Shown here: piece by piece, positions 9,556 to 18,259 of the stretch
How positions within the stretch are numbered: the first letter of the stretch is position 1
Layout: each line of letters opens with the position of its first letter
Assembly: GCF_006980715.1 (NCBI RefSeq)
Contig: NZ_SBHN01000010.1
Coordinates: 448-64,447, forward strand
DNA: 64,000 nt
Direction: 5' to 3'
From: Telmatospirillum sp. J64-1
GTDB lineage: Bacteria > Pseudomonadota > Alphaproteobacteria > Rhodospirillales > Magnetospirillaceae
The notes under the pieces: generated by a model
The model's input: the letters and a program-made list of their open reading frames with translations, nothing else
What the model was told of the DNA's origin: nothing
Database searches by the model: none
Translations under genes and position numbers: made by a program

Positions 9556-10905
9556 ATGGCTTCCGCCGCCGAGCAACTCGCCGCCAACCTGAACTTTGGC
9601 GTTTTCGCCAAGGCGACCGAGTTGAAGAAAAGGATCTGGTTCACCCTCGCAGCGCTTGTGGTGTACCGGTTGGGCACGTGGATTCCATTGCCGGGTATCG
9701 AAGCCGCCGTTCTGCAGGAACTCTTCCAGCAGAGCGGCGGTGGTATCCTCGGCATGTTCGACATGTTCGCCGGGGGCGCGCTGTCGCGCATGACGATCTT
9801 CGCCCTGAATATCATGCCGTATATTTCGGCATCGATCATTGTTCAGCTGATGACGGCCGTGGTGCCGTCGCTCGAACAGCTGAAGAAGGAGGGCGAGGGC
9901 GGTCGCAAGAAGATTAATCAATATACTCGTTACCTGACGGTGCTGATCGCCACCTTCCAGGCCTATGGCATCGCCATCGGGCTCGAAGGGCTGAGCGGCG
10001 CCGCTGGTGCTGCCGTGCAGGACCCGGGCTGGTTCTTCCGCTTCACCACGGTGGTCACGCTGGTCGGCGGTACGCTGTTCCTGATGTGGCTGGGTGAGCA
10101 GATCACCGCGCGCGGCGTGGGCAACGGCATCTCGCTGATCATTTTCGCCGGTATCGTCGCCGAGCTTCCCAGTGCCCTGGTGGGTACGCTGGAACTGGGC
10201 CGCACCGGTGCGCTGTCGGCCCTGGTGATCGTCGGCCTGCTGATCATGGTCGTGCTGGTCATCGCCGTGATCGTCTATGTGGAACGCGCGCAGCGCCGCA
10301 TCCTGGTGCAATATCCAAAGCGCCAGGTCGGGCAGAAGATGTATGGCGGCGAGAGCACCCATCTGCCGCTGAAGCTCAACACGGCCGGCGTCATTCCGCC
10401 GATCTTCGCGGGCTCGCTGCTGCTTCTCCCGGTGACCGTGGCCAGCTTCTCGGCCGGCGGCGGCGTCGGTCCGGAATGGCTGAACACCGTGATGGCCTTC
10501 ATGGGCCGTGGTCAGCCGCTATATCTTGCGATCTATGTGTCCTTGATCGTGTTCTTTGCCTTCTTCTATACGGCAGTCGTCTTCAATCCTGCGGATACGG
10601 CTGATAACCTCAAGAAGCATGGCGGCTTTGTCCCGGGCATCCGTCCGGGCAAGAACACCGCAGAGTACCTGGATCATGTGCTGACGAGGCTGACCGTCGT
10701 GGGGGCTGCTTACCTGGCCATCCTCTGCGTTCTGCCCGAGATCCTGATTTCGCAGTATGCCGTGCCGTTCTATTTCGGTGGCACCAGCCTGCTGATCGTG
10801 GTGACCGTGACCCTGGACACCGTGGCACAGATCCAGTCTCATCTGTTGGCACATCAATATGAAGGCCTGATCAAGAAGGCCAAGCTGAGAGGGAGACGGG
10901 GCTAA
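9556..10905 (+). CDS. secY: Protein translocase subunit SecY
   Basis: SecY, the channel-forming subunit of the Sec translocon in the inner membrane. The 449-residue product has the expected ten hydrophobic segments. Recognisable blocks are RLGTWIPLPGI after helix 1, GGALSRMTIFALNIMPYISASI, the basic cytosolic loop RAQRRILVQYPKRQ, and the C-terminal GTSLLIVVTVTLDTVAQIQSHLL. CCGGAGAAAGGC precedes the ATG. It is cotranscribed with adk, which starts one base after its stop. Confidence 0.98.
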   Translation: MASAAEQLAANLNFGVFAKATELKKRIWFTLAALVVYRLGTWIPLPGIEAAVLQELFQQSGGGILGMFDMFAGGALSRMTIFALNIMPYISASIIVQLMTAVVPSLEQLKKEGEGGRKKINQYTRYLTVLIATFQAYGIAIGLEGLSGAAGAAVQDPGWFFRFTTVVTLVGGTLFLMWLGEQITARGVGNGISLIIFAGIVAELPSALVGTLELGRTGALSALVIVGLLIMVVLVIAVIVYVERAQRRILVQYPKRQVGQKMYGGESTHLPLKLNTAGVIPPIFAGSLLLLPVTVASFSAGGGVGPEWLNTVMAFMGRGQPLYLAIYVSLIVFFAFFYTAVVFNPADTADNLKKHGGFVPGIRPGKNTAEYLDHVLTRLTVVGAAYLAILCVLPEILISQYAVPFYFGGTSLLIVVTVTLDTVAQIQSHLLAHQYEGLIKKAKLRGRRG

Positions 10906-10906
10906 G

Positions 10907-11566
10907 ATGCGATTGATTCTGTTGGGACCGCCGGGCGGCGGAAAGGGCACGCAGGCTAAGCGTCTGCAGGACCGCTTCGGCTTGGTCCAGCTGTCCACCG
11001 GCGACATGCTGCGCGCCGCCATCGCGGCGGGCAGCGAGTTGGGCAAGAAGGCCAAGTCGGTGATGGATGCCGGCCAGCTGGTTTCCGACGATATCATCAT
11101 CGGCATGATCGCCGAACGCATCGAACAGCCTGATTGCAAGGGAGGCTTCATTCTTGACGGCTTCCCGCGCACCATCCCCCAGGCCGAGGCCCTGGACCGC
11201 CTGCTTGCGGACAAGGGCCTGAACCTGGACTTCGCCATCGAGATCCGTGTGCCCGACGAAAGGATCGTCGAGCGCATCACCGGCCGGTTCACCTGCGCCA
11301 AGTGCGGCGCGGGCTACCATGACAAGTTCCAGCGTCCCAAGACCGACGGCGTCTGCGACGTCTGCGGCGGCACCGAATTCTCGCGCCGCGCCGACGACAA
11401 CGCCGAAACGGTCACGGCACGCTTGAATGCCTACCATGCCCAGACGGCGCCCCTGCTGCCTTATTACGAGGAAAAGGGGAAGTTGCGGGTCGTGGACGGC
11501 ACTCTGCCAATCGACGAAGTGACGCGGAAGCTGGAGGAAATCCTCCAGACGGCCAACGTCGGTTGA
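10907..11566 (+). CDS. adk: Adenylate kinase with zinc-type lid
   Basis: Adenylate kinase interconverts AMP, ADP and ATP. The P-loop GPPGGGKGTQ is at residues 7-16, with LSTGDMLRAAI and the DGFPRT motif near residues 84-89. The lid has four cysteines, Cys130, Cys133, Cys150 and Cys153 (TCAKCGAGYHDKF, then VCDVCG), so it probably binds zinc, unlike the E. coli enzyme. Length is 219. The stop codon overlaps the -35 box of the promoter for the next gene cluster. Confidence 0.97.
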   Translation: MRLILLGPPGGGKGTQAKRLQDRFGLVQLSTGDMLRAAIAAGSELGKKAKSVMDAGQLVSDDIIIGMIAERIEQPDCKGGFILDGFPRTIPQAEALDRLLADKGLNLDFAIEIRVPDERIVERITGRFTCAKCGAGYHDKFQRPKTDGVCDVCGGTEFSRRADDNAETVTARLNAYHAQTAPLLPYYEEKGKLRVVDGTLPIDEVTRKLEEILQTANVG

Positions 11567-11590
11567 CTCGCGGGGGATTTTTCCTATAAT
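11563..11590 (+). promoter_or_regulatory. Sigma70 promoter for rpsM-rpsK-rpoA-rplQ
   Basis: TTGACT at 11563-11568 and a perfect TATAAT at 11585-11590 are separated by 16 bases, the best sigma70-type match I saw in the window. The -35 box overlaps the adk stop codon. A GGGGGATT/AATCCCCC inverted repeat (11572-11579 with 11588-11595) overlaps the -10 box and could form a hairpin or bind a regulator. Confidence 0.75.
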
Positions 11591-11661
11591 CCCCCACCTT
11601 CGGTTCGCCGGCGGCCGTGAAAGTCCGGACGCTATCTTTTTTGTTAAAGGAGTAACCAGCT

Positions 11662-12039
11662 TTGGCGCGTATTGCTGGCGTTAACATCCCGACCAACAAG
11701 CGGGTGAAGATCGCGCTGACCTATATCCATGGCATCGGCCCCAAGAAGGCCGTGGAAATCTGTGATAAGGTCGGCATCACCGAAGAACGTCGCGTGAACC
11801 AGCTTTCCGATGAGGAAGTGTTGCGGATCCGCGAGGTCATTGACCGCGAATATCAGGTCGAAGGCGACCTGCGTCGCGAAGTGGCCATGAACATTAAGCG
11901 TCTGATGGACCTGGGTTGCTATCGCGGCCTGCGCCATCGTCGTGGTCTGCCGGTCCGTGGTCAGCGTACGCATACCAATGCGCGCACCCGCAAGGGTCCG
12001 GCCAAGCCCATCGCCGGCAAGAAGAAAGCTGGTCGTTAA
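11662..12039 (+). CDS. rpsM: 30S ribosomal protein S13
   Basis: S13, a small-subunit head protein contacting tRNA and L5. The 125-residue product begins [21 protein letters not shown] and ends in the basic tail containing [15 protein letters not shown]. The start codon is TTG at 11662, with AAGGAG (11647-11652) 9 bases upstream. No ATG is available in frame before the conserved N-terminus. It is the first gene after the promoter overlapping the adk stop. Confidence 0.96.
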   Translation: MARIAGVNIPTNKRVKIALTYIHGIGPKKAVEICDKVGITEERRVNQLSDEEVLRIREVIDREYQVEGDLRREVAMNIKRLMDLGCYRGLRHRRGLPVRGQRTHTNARTRKGPAKPIAGKKKAGR

Positions 12040-12055
12040 AGGATAAGAGACGGCA

Positions 12056-12448
12056 ATGGCCAAGGCAGCTGCTCAGCGCCCCCGTAAGCGCGAACGTAAG
12101 AACATCACTTCGGGCGTGGCGCATGTGAACTCCACGTTCAACAACACCATGATCACCATCACCGACGCCCAGGGGAACACCATCTCCTGGTCCTCGTCGG
12201 GGATGCAGGGCTTCAAGGGCTCGCGCAAGTCGACTCCCTATGCCGCGCAGGTCGCCGCCGAAGACGCGGGCCGCAAGGCAATGGAACACGGCATGCGTAC
12301 CCTCGAAGTCGAGGTCAAGGGCCCCGGTTCGGGCCGCGAATCGGCGCTTCGTGCGCTCCAGGCGGTGGGTTTCGCCATCACCTCGATCCGCGATGTCACT
12401 CCGATCCCGCATAACGGCTGCCGTCCGCGCAAGCGTCGCCGCGTCTGA
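12056..12448 (+). CDS. rpsK: 30S ribosomal protein S11
   Basis: S11, a platform protein near the mRNA exit and the E site. The 130-residue product has the central [40 protein letters not shown], and the C-terminal [18 protein letters not shown], all diagnostic. It is 16 bases downstream of rpsM. A 65-base gap with a long hairpin separates it from the first possible rpoA start. Confidence 0.97.
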   Translation: MAKAAAQRPRKRERKNITSGVAHVNSTFNNTMITITDAQGNTISWSSSGMQGFKGSRKSTPYAAQVAAEDAGRKAMEHGMRTLEVEVKGPGSGRESALRALQAVGFAITSIRDVTPIPHNGCRPRKRRRV

Positions 12449-12470
12449 TACGGCTGCAGTTTTGCCAGGC

Positions 12471-12499
12471 ACGCCGCCAGTCCCCGAGGCTGGCGGCGT
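12471..12499 (+). promoter_or_regulatory. Long hairpin between rpsK and rpoA
   Basis: Perfect 10-bp GC-rich stem acgccgccag (12471-12480) with ctggcggcgt (12490-12499) around a 9-base loop. No T tract follows. It lies about 60 bases before the preferred rpoA start. It could be an RNase processing site or a partial attenuator setting rpoA expression relative to the ribosomal genes; this is inference. Confidence 0.5.
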
Positions 12500-12561
12500 A
12501 GCCGCGTACCAACATGACGGATAACCTTCTTTCATCCGTCCCTGGCATGAGGTCCCCGCTC

Positions 12562-13578
12562 GTGATTCAGAAAAACTGGCAGGAACTGATCAAGCCCAAC
12601 AAGCTCAGCATTGAGCCGGGCGACGATCCGCAACGCGTCGCCATCGTTGTGGCTGATCCCCTCGAGCGCGGCTTCGGCATGACCCTGGGCAACGCCCTTC
12701 GTCGTGTTCTGCTGTCGTCGCTGCAGGGCGCCGCCGTGACCGCTATCCAGATCGATGGCGTGCTGCACGAGTTCTCCTCGATCCCCGGCGTGCGCGAGGA
12801 TGTCACCGACATCATCCTCAACATCAAGACCATGGGCCTGCGCATGCATGGCGAGGGTCCCAAGCGCATGACCCTGCGTGCGACCGGCCCCGGCGAAGTC
12901 AAGGCGGGCATGATCGATGCCGGCCATGACATCGAGATCATGGACCCGGATCTGGTCATCTGCACCCTGGACCAGGGCGCGACCCTGAACATGGAGCTGA
13001 CGGTCGAGACCGGCAAGGGCTATGTCCCGGCTTCGCAGAACCGCCCCGAAGACAGCCCGATCGGCCTGATCCCGATCGACGCCATCTTCTCGCCGGTCCG
13101 CAAGGTCGCCTACAAGGTTGAGAACACCCGCGTCGGCCAGGTCACCGACTATGATAAGCTGTCGATGACTATCGCCACCAACGGCTCGGTCTCGCCCGAA
13201 GATGCAGTGGCCCTGGCCGCCCGCATCCTGCAGGACCAGCTGCAGCTCTTCATCAATTTCGAGGAGCCGCAGACCGTCGCAGAGGAAGAGAAGAAGGACG
13301 AACTGCCCTTCAACAAGAACCTGCTGCGCAAGGTGGACGAGCTGGAACTGTCGGTCCGCTCGGCGAACTGCCTGAAGAACGACAACATCATCTATATCGG
13401 CGACCTGGTCCAGAAGACCGAGGCCGAGATGCTGCGCACCCCCAATTTCGGCCGCAAGTCCTTGAACGAGATCAAGGAAGTGCTGTCGCAGATGGGCCTG
13501 CATCTGGGCATGGAAATCCCGAACTGGCCGCCGGAAAACATCGAAGAACTGGCCAAGAAGCTCGAAGAGCCCTACTGA
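12562..13578 (+). CDS. rpoA: DNA-directed RNA polymerase subunit alpha
   Basis: The alpha subunit nucleates RNA polymerase assembly and contacts UP elements and activators. The N-terminal dimerisation domain spans about residues 1-230 (with [13 protein letters not shown]). The C-terminal domain carries the helix-hairpin-helix region [13 protein letters not shown] and [14 protein letters not shown] prefer GTG at 12562, giving the usual 338 residues and the family start [15 protein letters not shown], with GAGG 9 bases upstream. ATG codons at 12514 or 12547 would add 16 or 5 residues absent from typical alpha subunits. Confidence 0.95.
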   Translation: MIQKNWQELIKPNKLSIEPGDDPQRVAIVVADPLERGFGMTLGNALRRVLLSSLQGAAVTAIQIDGVLHEFSSIPGVREDVTDIILNIKTMGLRMHGEGPKRMTLRATGPGEVKAGMIDAGHDIEIMDPDLVICTLDQGATLNMELTVETGKGYVPASQNRPEDSPIGLIPIDAIFSPVRKVAYKVENTRVGQVTDYDKLSMTIATNGSVSPEDAVALAARILQDQLQLFINFEEPQTVAEEEKKDELPFNKNLLRKVDELELSVRSANCLKNDNIIYIGDLVQKTEAEMLRTPNFGRKSLNEIKEVLSQMGLHLGMEIPNWPPENIEELAKKLEEPY

Positions 13579-13604
13579 GCCCTTTCCTCGGTTCCTGCAA
13601 AGTC

Positions 13605-13625
13605 GGCCCCCGATGGTCGGGGGCC
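13605..13625 (+). terminator. Strong hairpin between rpoA and rplQ
   Basis: Perfect 9-bp stem ggcccccga (13605-13613) with tcgggggcc (13617-13625) and a 3-base loop, 27 bases after the rpoA stop. What follows (gcttctgcc) is only weakly T-rich, so termination is probably partial. The 157-base rpoA-rplQ gap is by far the widest in the cluster. Confidence 0.45.
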
Positions 13626-13735
13626 GCTTCTGCCGTACCTAGCGTAGTTCAGCCCAGGTCAAGGACCCGGTCGGCTGCGGCGGCGGAACAGCCCAATCGG
13701 TCTCGCGCGCGAGGCCAAGCCCAGGAGATACGCAG

Positions 13736-14155
13736 ATGCGTCACGGTATGAGCGGTCGCAAGCTGAACCGCACCTCGTCCCACCGCAAGGCGATGTTCGC
13801 CAACATGGCTGTCGCCCTGCTCAAGCACGAGCAGATCACCACCACCCTGCCGAAGGCCAAGGACCTGCGTCCGATCGCCGAGAAGCTGATCACCCTGGGC
13901 AAGCGCGGCGACCTGCACGCCCGCCGCCAGGCCTACGCCATGCTGCGTGACGACAAGGTGGTCCAGAAGCTGTTCTCGACCCTGGCCGAGCGTTACAAGG
14001 AACGTCAGGGTGGTTACACCCGCGTTCTGAAGGCCGGCTTCCGCTATGGCGATGCCGCGGCCATGGGCGTGATCGAGCTGGTCGACCGCGACCCGGCCGC
14101 CAAGGGCCAGGATTCGGGTCCGGTCCAGACCGCCGAGGAGCAGGAAGAGGCCTAA
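13736..14155 (+). CDS. rplQ: 50S ribosomal protein L17
   Basis: L17, at the exit tunnel rim. The 139-residue product starts [20 protein letters not shown] and contains [21 protein letters not shown]. After about residue 118 it has an acidic C-terminal tail (AEEQEEA) common in alphaproteobacteria. CCCAGGAGATACGCAG precedes the ATG. It is the last gene of the alpha segment and is followed by a terminator. Confidence 0.97.
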   Translation: MRHGMSGRKLNRTSSHRKAMFANMAVALLKHEQITTTLPKAKDLRPIAEKLITLGKRGDLHARRQAYAMLRDDKVVQKLFSTLAERYKERQGGYTRVLKAGFRYGDAAAMGVIELVDRDPAAKGQDSGPVQTAEEQEEA

Positions 14156-14182
14156 GCGCCCCTTCACCGCTTTTGACGGACG

Positions 14183-14216
14183 AGAGGCAGCCCTTGTGGC
14201 TGCCTCTTGCTTTTTC
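14183..14216 (+). terminator. Intrinsic terminator of the ribosomal cluster
   Basis: 10-bp stem agaggcagcc (14183-14192) with ggctgcctct (14198-14207), 5-base loop, followed by tgcttttt. Clear rho-independent structure 27 bases after the rplQ stop. Confidence 0.85.
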
Positions 14217-14289
14217 AGGTGCTAGAATATCTTACCTAAGAGTTAGAGTTCCCGTGCCGCAACATGCCGCAAAGGCGAAAGACTGGCTC

Positions 14290-15714
14290 ATGACCATCCC
14301 ATCGCTGCATCCTGTTAGGGCGCTTCTGTTCGCGTTCTGTATGGTGCTACTCGCCGTGCCCGCAGCCTGGGCGCAGCAGGTGCCGCAGTCGAGCGAGCAG
14401 ATCAAGCTGTCCTTCGCCCCGGTGGCCAAGCGGGCCATGCCGGCCGTCGTCAACATCTATACCCGCAAGGTGGTGCGGACGGCCCAGCCGCTGTCGCCGC
14501 TGTTCAACGATCCCTTCTTCCGCCATTTCTTCGGCGACCGCATGCCCATGGGCATTCCCGAGGACCGTATCCAGCGCTCGCTCGGTTCGGGCGTCATCGT
14601 CAACGGGGACGGGCTGGTGGTGACCAACCATCACGTGGTCGCAGGGTCGGACGAGATCACCGTGGTGCTGAGCGACCGTCGCGAATTCGAGGCGCAGCTC
14701 GTCGGCTCGGACGAACGGACCGACCTAGCGGTGCTGCGCATCAACACGCGCGGCGAGACCCTGCCGGTCCTGCCCATCGGCGATTCCGACCAACTGGAAG
14801 TGGGCGATCTGGTCCTGGCCATCGGCAATCCCTTCGGCGTCGGCCAGACCGTGACCAGCGGCATCGTCTCGGCGGTGGCCCGTACCTCCATCGGTGTCGG
14901 CGACTTCCGCTCCTTCATCCAGACCGACGCGGCGATCAATCCCGGCAATTCCGGCGGCGCGCTGGTGGACATGAACGGCAATCTCGTCGGCATCAACACC
15001 GCCATCTATACCCGCAATGGCGGCTCCAACGGCATCGGCTTCGCGATTCCCACGCCGATGGTCAAGGCGGTCATCGCGGGCATCACCGAGGACGGCAAGG
15101 TGGTGCGTCCCTGGCTGGGGGCGACGGGGCAGGACATCACCAGCGAGATGGTCAGCGCCCTGGACCTGAAGCGTCCGATGGGCGTGCTGATCAACGGCCT
15201 TTATCCCGGCGGCCCCGCCGAGAAGGCGGGCATGCAGGTTGGCGACGTGGTGGTGGCGGTGAACGGACGGGAGATCAGCGATCCGGAATCCCTGCGCTTC
15301 CGTCTGGCGACCTTGCCGGTCGGAGAGGATGCGGCGCTGACGGTGCTGCGTCAGGGCAGGGAGCGGGTGCTGCAGGTCAAGCTGGTGGCGCCGCCCGATA
15401 ATCCGCCGCGCGACATGACCGAGATCAAGGGGCGCAATCCCTTCTCGGGAACCGTCGTCGCCAATCTGAACCCAGCTTTGGCCGAGGAACTGGGGCTGCA
15501 GACGATCGAACAGGGCGTGATCATCACCCGCATCGCCCGGGGAACGGTGGCGGCACGCCTGCAATTCCGCCCCGGCGACATCATCCTGCGCATCAACGAC
15601 GCGCCGGTGAACACGGTGGCCGATCTGCGCCGGGCGCTGAGTACGGCCAGGGATGCCTGGAAGATCACCATGCGCCGCGAGGGCGAGGTCTTCAGCCTGA
15701 CGGTGGGCGGGTGA
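14290..15714 (+). CDS. Periplasmic HtrA/DegP-family serine protease
   Basis: Do-family envelope protease/chaperone that degrades misfolded periplasmic proteins. From ATG 14290 (474 residues) the N-terminus is a Sec signal peptide ending near AVPAAWAQ. The trypsin-like domain has the triad His115 (TNHHVV), Asp145 (DERTDLAV) and Ser221 (NPGNSGGAL). Two PDZ domains follow: one around PGGPAEKAGMQVGDVVVAVN, one C-terminal around LQFRPGDIILRIND. An upstream in-frame TTG at 14173 would overlap the terminator and lacks a signal-like start. It overlaps rarA by four bases (GTGA). DegP, DegQ and MucD type cannot be separated by eye. Confidence 0.93.
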   Translation: MTIPSLHPVRALLFAFCMVLLAVPAAWAQQVPQSSEQIKLSFAPVAKRAMPAVVNIYTRKVVRTAQPLSPLFNDPFFRHFFGDRMPMGIPEDRIQRSLGSGVIVNGDGLVVTNHHVVAGSDEITVVLSDRREFEAQLVGSDERTDLAVLRINTRGETLPVLPIGDSDQLEVGDLVLAIGNPFGVGQTVTSGIVSAVARTSIGVGDFRSFIQTDAAINPGNSGGALVDMNGNLVGINTAIYTRNGGSNGIGFAIPTPMVKAVIAGITEDGKVVRPWLGATGQDITSEMVSALDLKRPMGVLINGLYPGGPAEKAGMQVGDVVVAVNGREISDPESLRFRLATLPVGEDAALTVLRQGRERVLQVKLVAPPDNPPRDMTEIKGRNPFSGTVVANLNPALAEELGLQTIEQGVIITRIARGTVAARLQFRPGDIILRINDAPVNTVADLRRALSTARDAWKITMRREGEVFSLTVGG

Positions 15715-17021
15715 GGAGTCTCTTCGAAGATGCGGCCGGCGCCCGCCCGCTGGCCGACCTGCTGCGTCCGCAGCGCCTGGACCAGGTGGTCGGGCAGGAC
15801 CATCTGGTCGGGCCCGACGGCCCGCTCGGGCGCATGGTGGCGGCGCGCAAGCTGCATTCGATCATCCTGTGGGGGCCGCCGGGCTGCGGCAAGACCACCC
15901 TTGCCCGGCTGCTGGCGGAACATTCCGACCTGGCCTTCGAGCCGCTTTCGGCCGTCTTCTCGGGCGTGGCCGATCTGCGCAAGGTCTTCGACGCTGCGGC
16001 CAAGCGCCGCCAGGGCGGGCAGGGGACCTTGTTGTTCATTGACGAGATCCATCGTTTCAACCGCGCCCAGCAGGACGGTTTCCTGCCCTATGTCGAGGAC
16101 GGGACGGTGGTGCTGGTCGGGGCGACGACCGAGAATCCGTCTTTCGAGCTGAATCCGGCGCTGCTGTCGCGCTGCCGGGTGATGGTGCTCCATCGCCTGG
16201 ACGACGCGGCGCTGGAGAAGCTGCTGGTCCGGGCCGAGACCGAGGGGGGGAAGCCCCTGCCGCTGACCGAGGAGGCCCGCGCCGCCTTGCGGGCCATGGC
16301 CGACGGTGACGGACGCTATTTGCTCAATCTGGCCGAGGCGGTGCTGGAGCTGGCCAAGCCCGGCGAGCCGCTGGACCCGGCGGCCCTGGCCGATCTAGTG
16401 CAGAAGCGCGCGCCGATCTACGACAAGGGCCAGGAAAGCCATTACAACCTGATCAGCGCCCTGCACAAATCCCTGCGCGGCTCGGACACCGACGCGGCCC
16501 TCTACTGGATGGCCCGCATGCTGGCCGGGGGCGAAGACCCGCGCTACATCGCCCGCCGCCTGGCGCGCTTCGCCGTCGAGGATATCGGCCTGGCCGATCC
16601 CAATGCCGCCGTCCAGGCCCTGGCCGCCTGGGACATCTATGAACGCCTGGGCAGCCCCGAGGGCGAACTGGCCCTGGCGCAACTGGTCATCTATCTGGGC
16701 ACCGCGCCCAAGTCCAATGCCAGCTACACGGCCTACAAGGCGGCCATGCGTGCGGCCAAGGAAACCGGCTCGCTGGCCCCGCCGAAACATATCCTCAACG
16801 CGCCGACCAAGCTGATGCGCGACATCGGCTACGGCAAGGGCTATATCTACGACCACGACACCGAAGACGGCTTCTCCGGCCAGGATTATTTCCCCGAAGA
16901 GATGAAGCGCCGCCGCTTCTACGAACCGCGCGAACGCGGCTTCGAGCGCGAGATCCTCAAGCGCCTGAGCTATTGGGACAAGCTGCGCCAGAGCAAGGGC
17001 GGCGGGAAGGGAGAGCCGTGA
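15711..17021 (+). CDS. rarA: Replication-associated recombination protein A (RarA/MgsA)
   Basis: AAA+ ATPase acting at stalled replication forks, related to clamp loaders and eukaryotic WRNIP1. Walker A GPPGCGKTT lies near residues 54-62 and Walker B LLFIDEIHRFN near residues 107-117; sensor 1 is in VGATTENPSFELNPALLSR. The C-terminal tetramerisation part contains DIGYGKGYIYDHD. The 436-residue length is normal. The start is GTG at 15711 inside the protease stop (GTGA), so translation is probably coupled. Confidence 0.95.
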   Translation: MRSLFEDAAGARPLADLLRPQRLDQVVGQDHLVGPDGPLGRMVAARKLHSIILWGPPGCGKTTLARLLAEHSDLAFEPLSAVFSGVADLRKVFDAAAKRRQGGQGTLLFIDEIHRFNRAQQDGFLPYVEDGTVVLVGATTENPSFELNPALLSRCRVMVLHRLDDAALEKLLVRAETEGGKPLPLTEEARAALRAMADGDGRYLLNLAEAVLELAKPGEPLDPAALADLVQKRAPIYDKGQESHYNLISALHKSLRGSDTDAALYWMARMLAGGEDPRYIARRLARFAVEDIGLADPNAAVQALAAWDIYERLGSPEGELALAQLVIYLGTAPKSNASYTAYKAAMRAAKETGSLAPPKHILNAPTKLMRDIGYGKGYIYDHDTEDGFSGQDYFPEEMKRRRFYEPRERGFEREILKRLSYWDKLRQSKGGGKGEP

Positions 17022-17079
17022 ATGTCAGCCGATCGCCGGTCCCGGAAACCGGCATGATCCTTCTTCTTGGAGTTTTGCA

Positions 17080-18072
17080 GTGACTTCGGTCCAAACCCTG
17101 ACCGTTTCCGACGACGAGGCCGATACCCGCCTTGACCGCTGGTTCAAGCGCCGTTTCCCCGAACTGGGCCATGGCGCCTTGCAGAAGCTGCTGCGCACCG
17201 GGCAGGTCCGCGTGGACGGCAAGCGCGCCAAGGCCGAACAGCGCCTGGAAGCGGGCCAGCAGGTGCGCGTGCCGCCGCTGCCCGCGCGCGAGGAGGGCAC
17301 TCCCCGGCCCAAGGCGCCCCGGCAGGTCACGGACAAGGAGGCCGAGGCCCTGCGTCATGCCATCCTCTACATGGACGAGTGGGTGATCGCGCTGAACAAG
17401 CCGCCGGGGCTGGCGGTGCAGGGCGGCACCAATATGGAAAAGCATCTCGACGCCATGCTCGACGCCCTGCGCTTCGACGGCGAGCGTCCGCGCCTGGTCC
17501 ATCGCCTGGACAAGGATACTTCGGGCGTGCTGCTGCTGGGCCGCACGGCGGGGGCGGCGGCGAAGCTGGCGGCGGAGTTCCGTTCGCGCGCGGCCCGCAA
17601 ATGCTATTGGGCGCTGGTCGCCGGTGTGCCGAAGCTGCGCCAGGGCCGCATCGATGCGCCCCTGGCCAAGCTGCCGGGCCGCCTGGGCGAGAAGGTCGCG
17701 GTGGACGAGGACGAGGGCAAGCGCGCCGTCACCTGGTATCGCGTCGTCGATTCCGTGCTGCGCCGCGCCGCCTGGCTGGAGATGGAGCCGCGTACCGGCC
17801 GCACTCATCAACTTCGCGCCCATTGCGTGCTGCTCGGCACGCCGATCATCGGCGATGGCAAATATGGCGGCACCGAAGCCTTCGTCACCGGTACCGGCGT
17901 CAGCCGCAAGATGCACCTGCATGCCCGCGCCCTGCGCATGCCCCACCCCAAGGGCAAGGGCATGCTGGAGGTCGTCGCGCCGATCCCCGAACATTTCCGC
18001 ACCAGCTTCTCCTTCTTCGGCTTCGACGAGGCCCAGGCGGGCAGGCCCTTCGAGGCGTTCGAGGAAGAGTAA
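17080..18072 (+). CDS. rluC: RluA-family pseudouridine synthase, RluC-type
   Basis: Converts uridines in 23S rRNA to pseudouridine; RluC targets positions 955, 2504 and 2580 in E. coli. An S4 RNA-binding domain covers about residues 13-60 (TRLDRWFKRRFPELG, RTGQVRVDGKRAK). The catalytic domain has the HRLDKDTSGVLLLGRT motif with its Asp nucleophile near residue 147. Length is 330. The GTG start at 17080 has GGAG 7 bases upstream. It follows rarA by 58 bases. Assignment to RluC rather than RluD rests on overall look only. Confidence 0.88.
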   Translation: MTSVQTLTVSDDEADTRLDRWFKRRFPELGHGALQKLLRTGQVRVDGKRAKAEQRLEAGQQVRVPPLPAREEGTPRPKAPRQVTDKEAEALRHAILYMDEWVIALNKPPGLAVQGGTNMEKHLDAMLDALRFDGERPRLVHRLDKDTSGVLLLGRTAGAAAKLAAEFRSRAARKCYWALVAGVPKLRQGRIDAPLAKLPGRLGEKVAVDEDEGKRAVTWYRVVDSVLRRAAWLEMEPRTGRTHQLRAHCVLLGTPIIGDGKYGGTEAFVTGTGVSRKMHLHARALRMPHPKGKGMLEVVAPIPEHFRTSFSFFGFDEAQAGRPFEAFEEE

Positions 18073-18259
18073 CGCCTGTTTCCGAGCATGGACCGGATCC
18101 GTCAGGAGCGCGAGGCTCCTGGCGGGTGCAGGGCAGGGCCCGGCAAAACCCTTGCTCCCCCGCTGCAAGCACATCTTTGGTAGGCCGCCGGCCTTTGGTG
18201 TGGTCTGGCCCCTGCGCCTGGGTTAAACTGCCCTGGCCCTCAATTTCAGCATTGATTTC

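Noticed and set aside
1-14155. Missing rpmJ (L36) and rpsD in the cluster treated as a loss
   Set aside because: Alphaproteobacteria normally carry these genes elsewhere, so absence here is not evidence of loss.
14173-14289. Upstream extension of the HtrA protease from TTG 14173
   Set aside because: It would lie inside the rplQ terminator and put a non-signal sequence before a good signal peptide that starts at ATG 14290.
18103-18121. 7-bp hairpin in the gap before the HAD gene as terminator
   Set aside because: No T tract follows and the stem is short; it is noted under the HAD gene rather than called separately.
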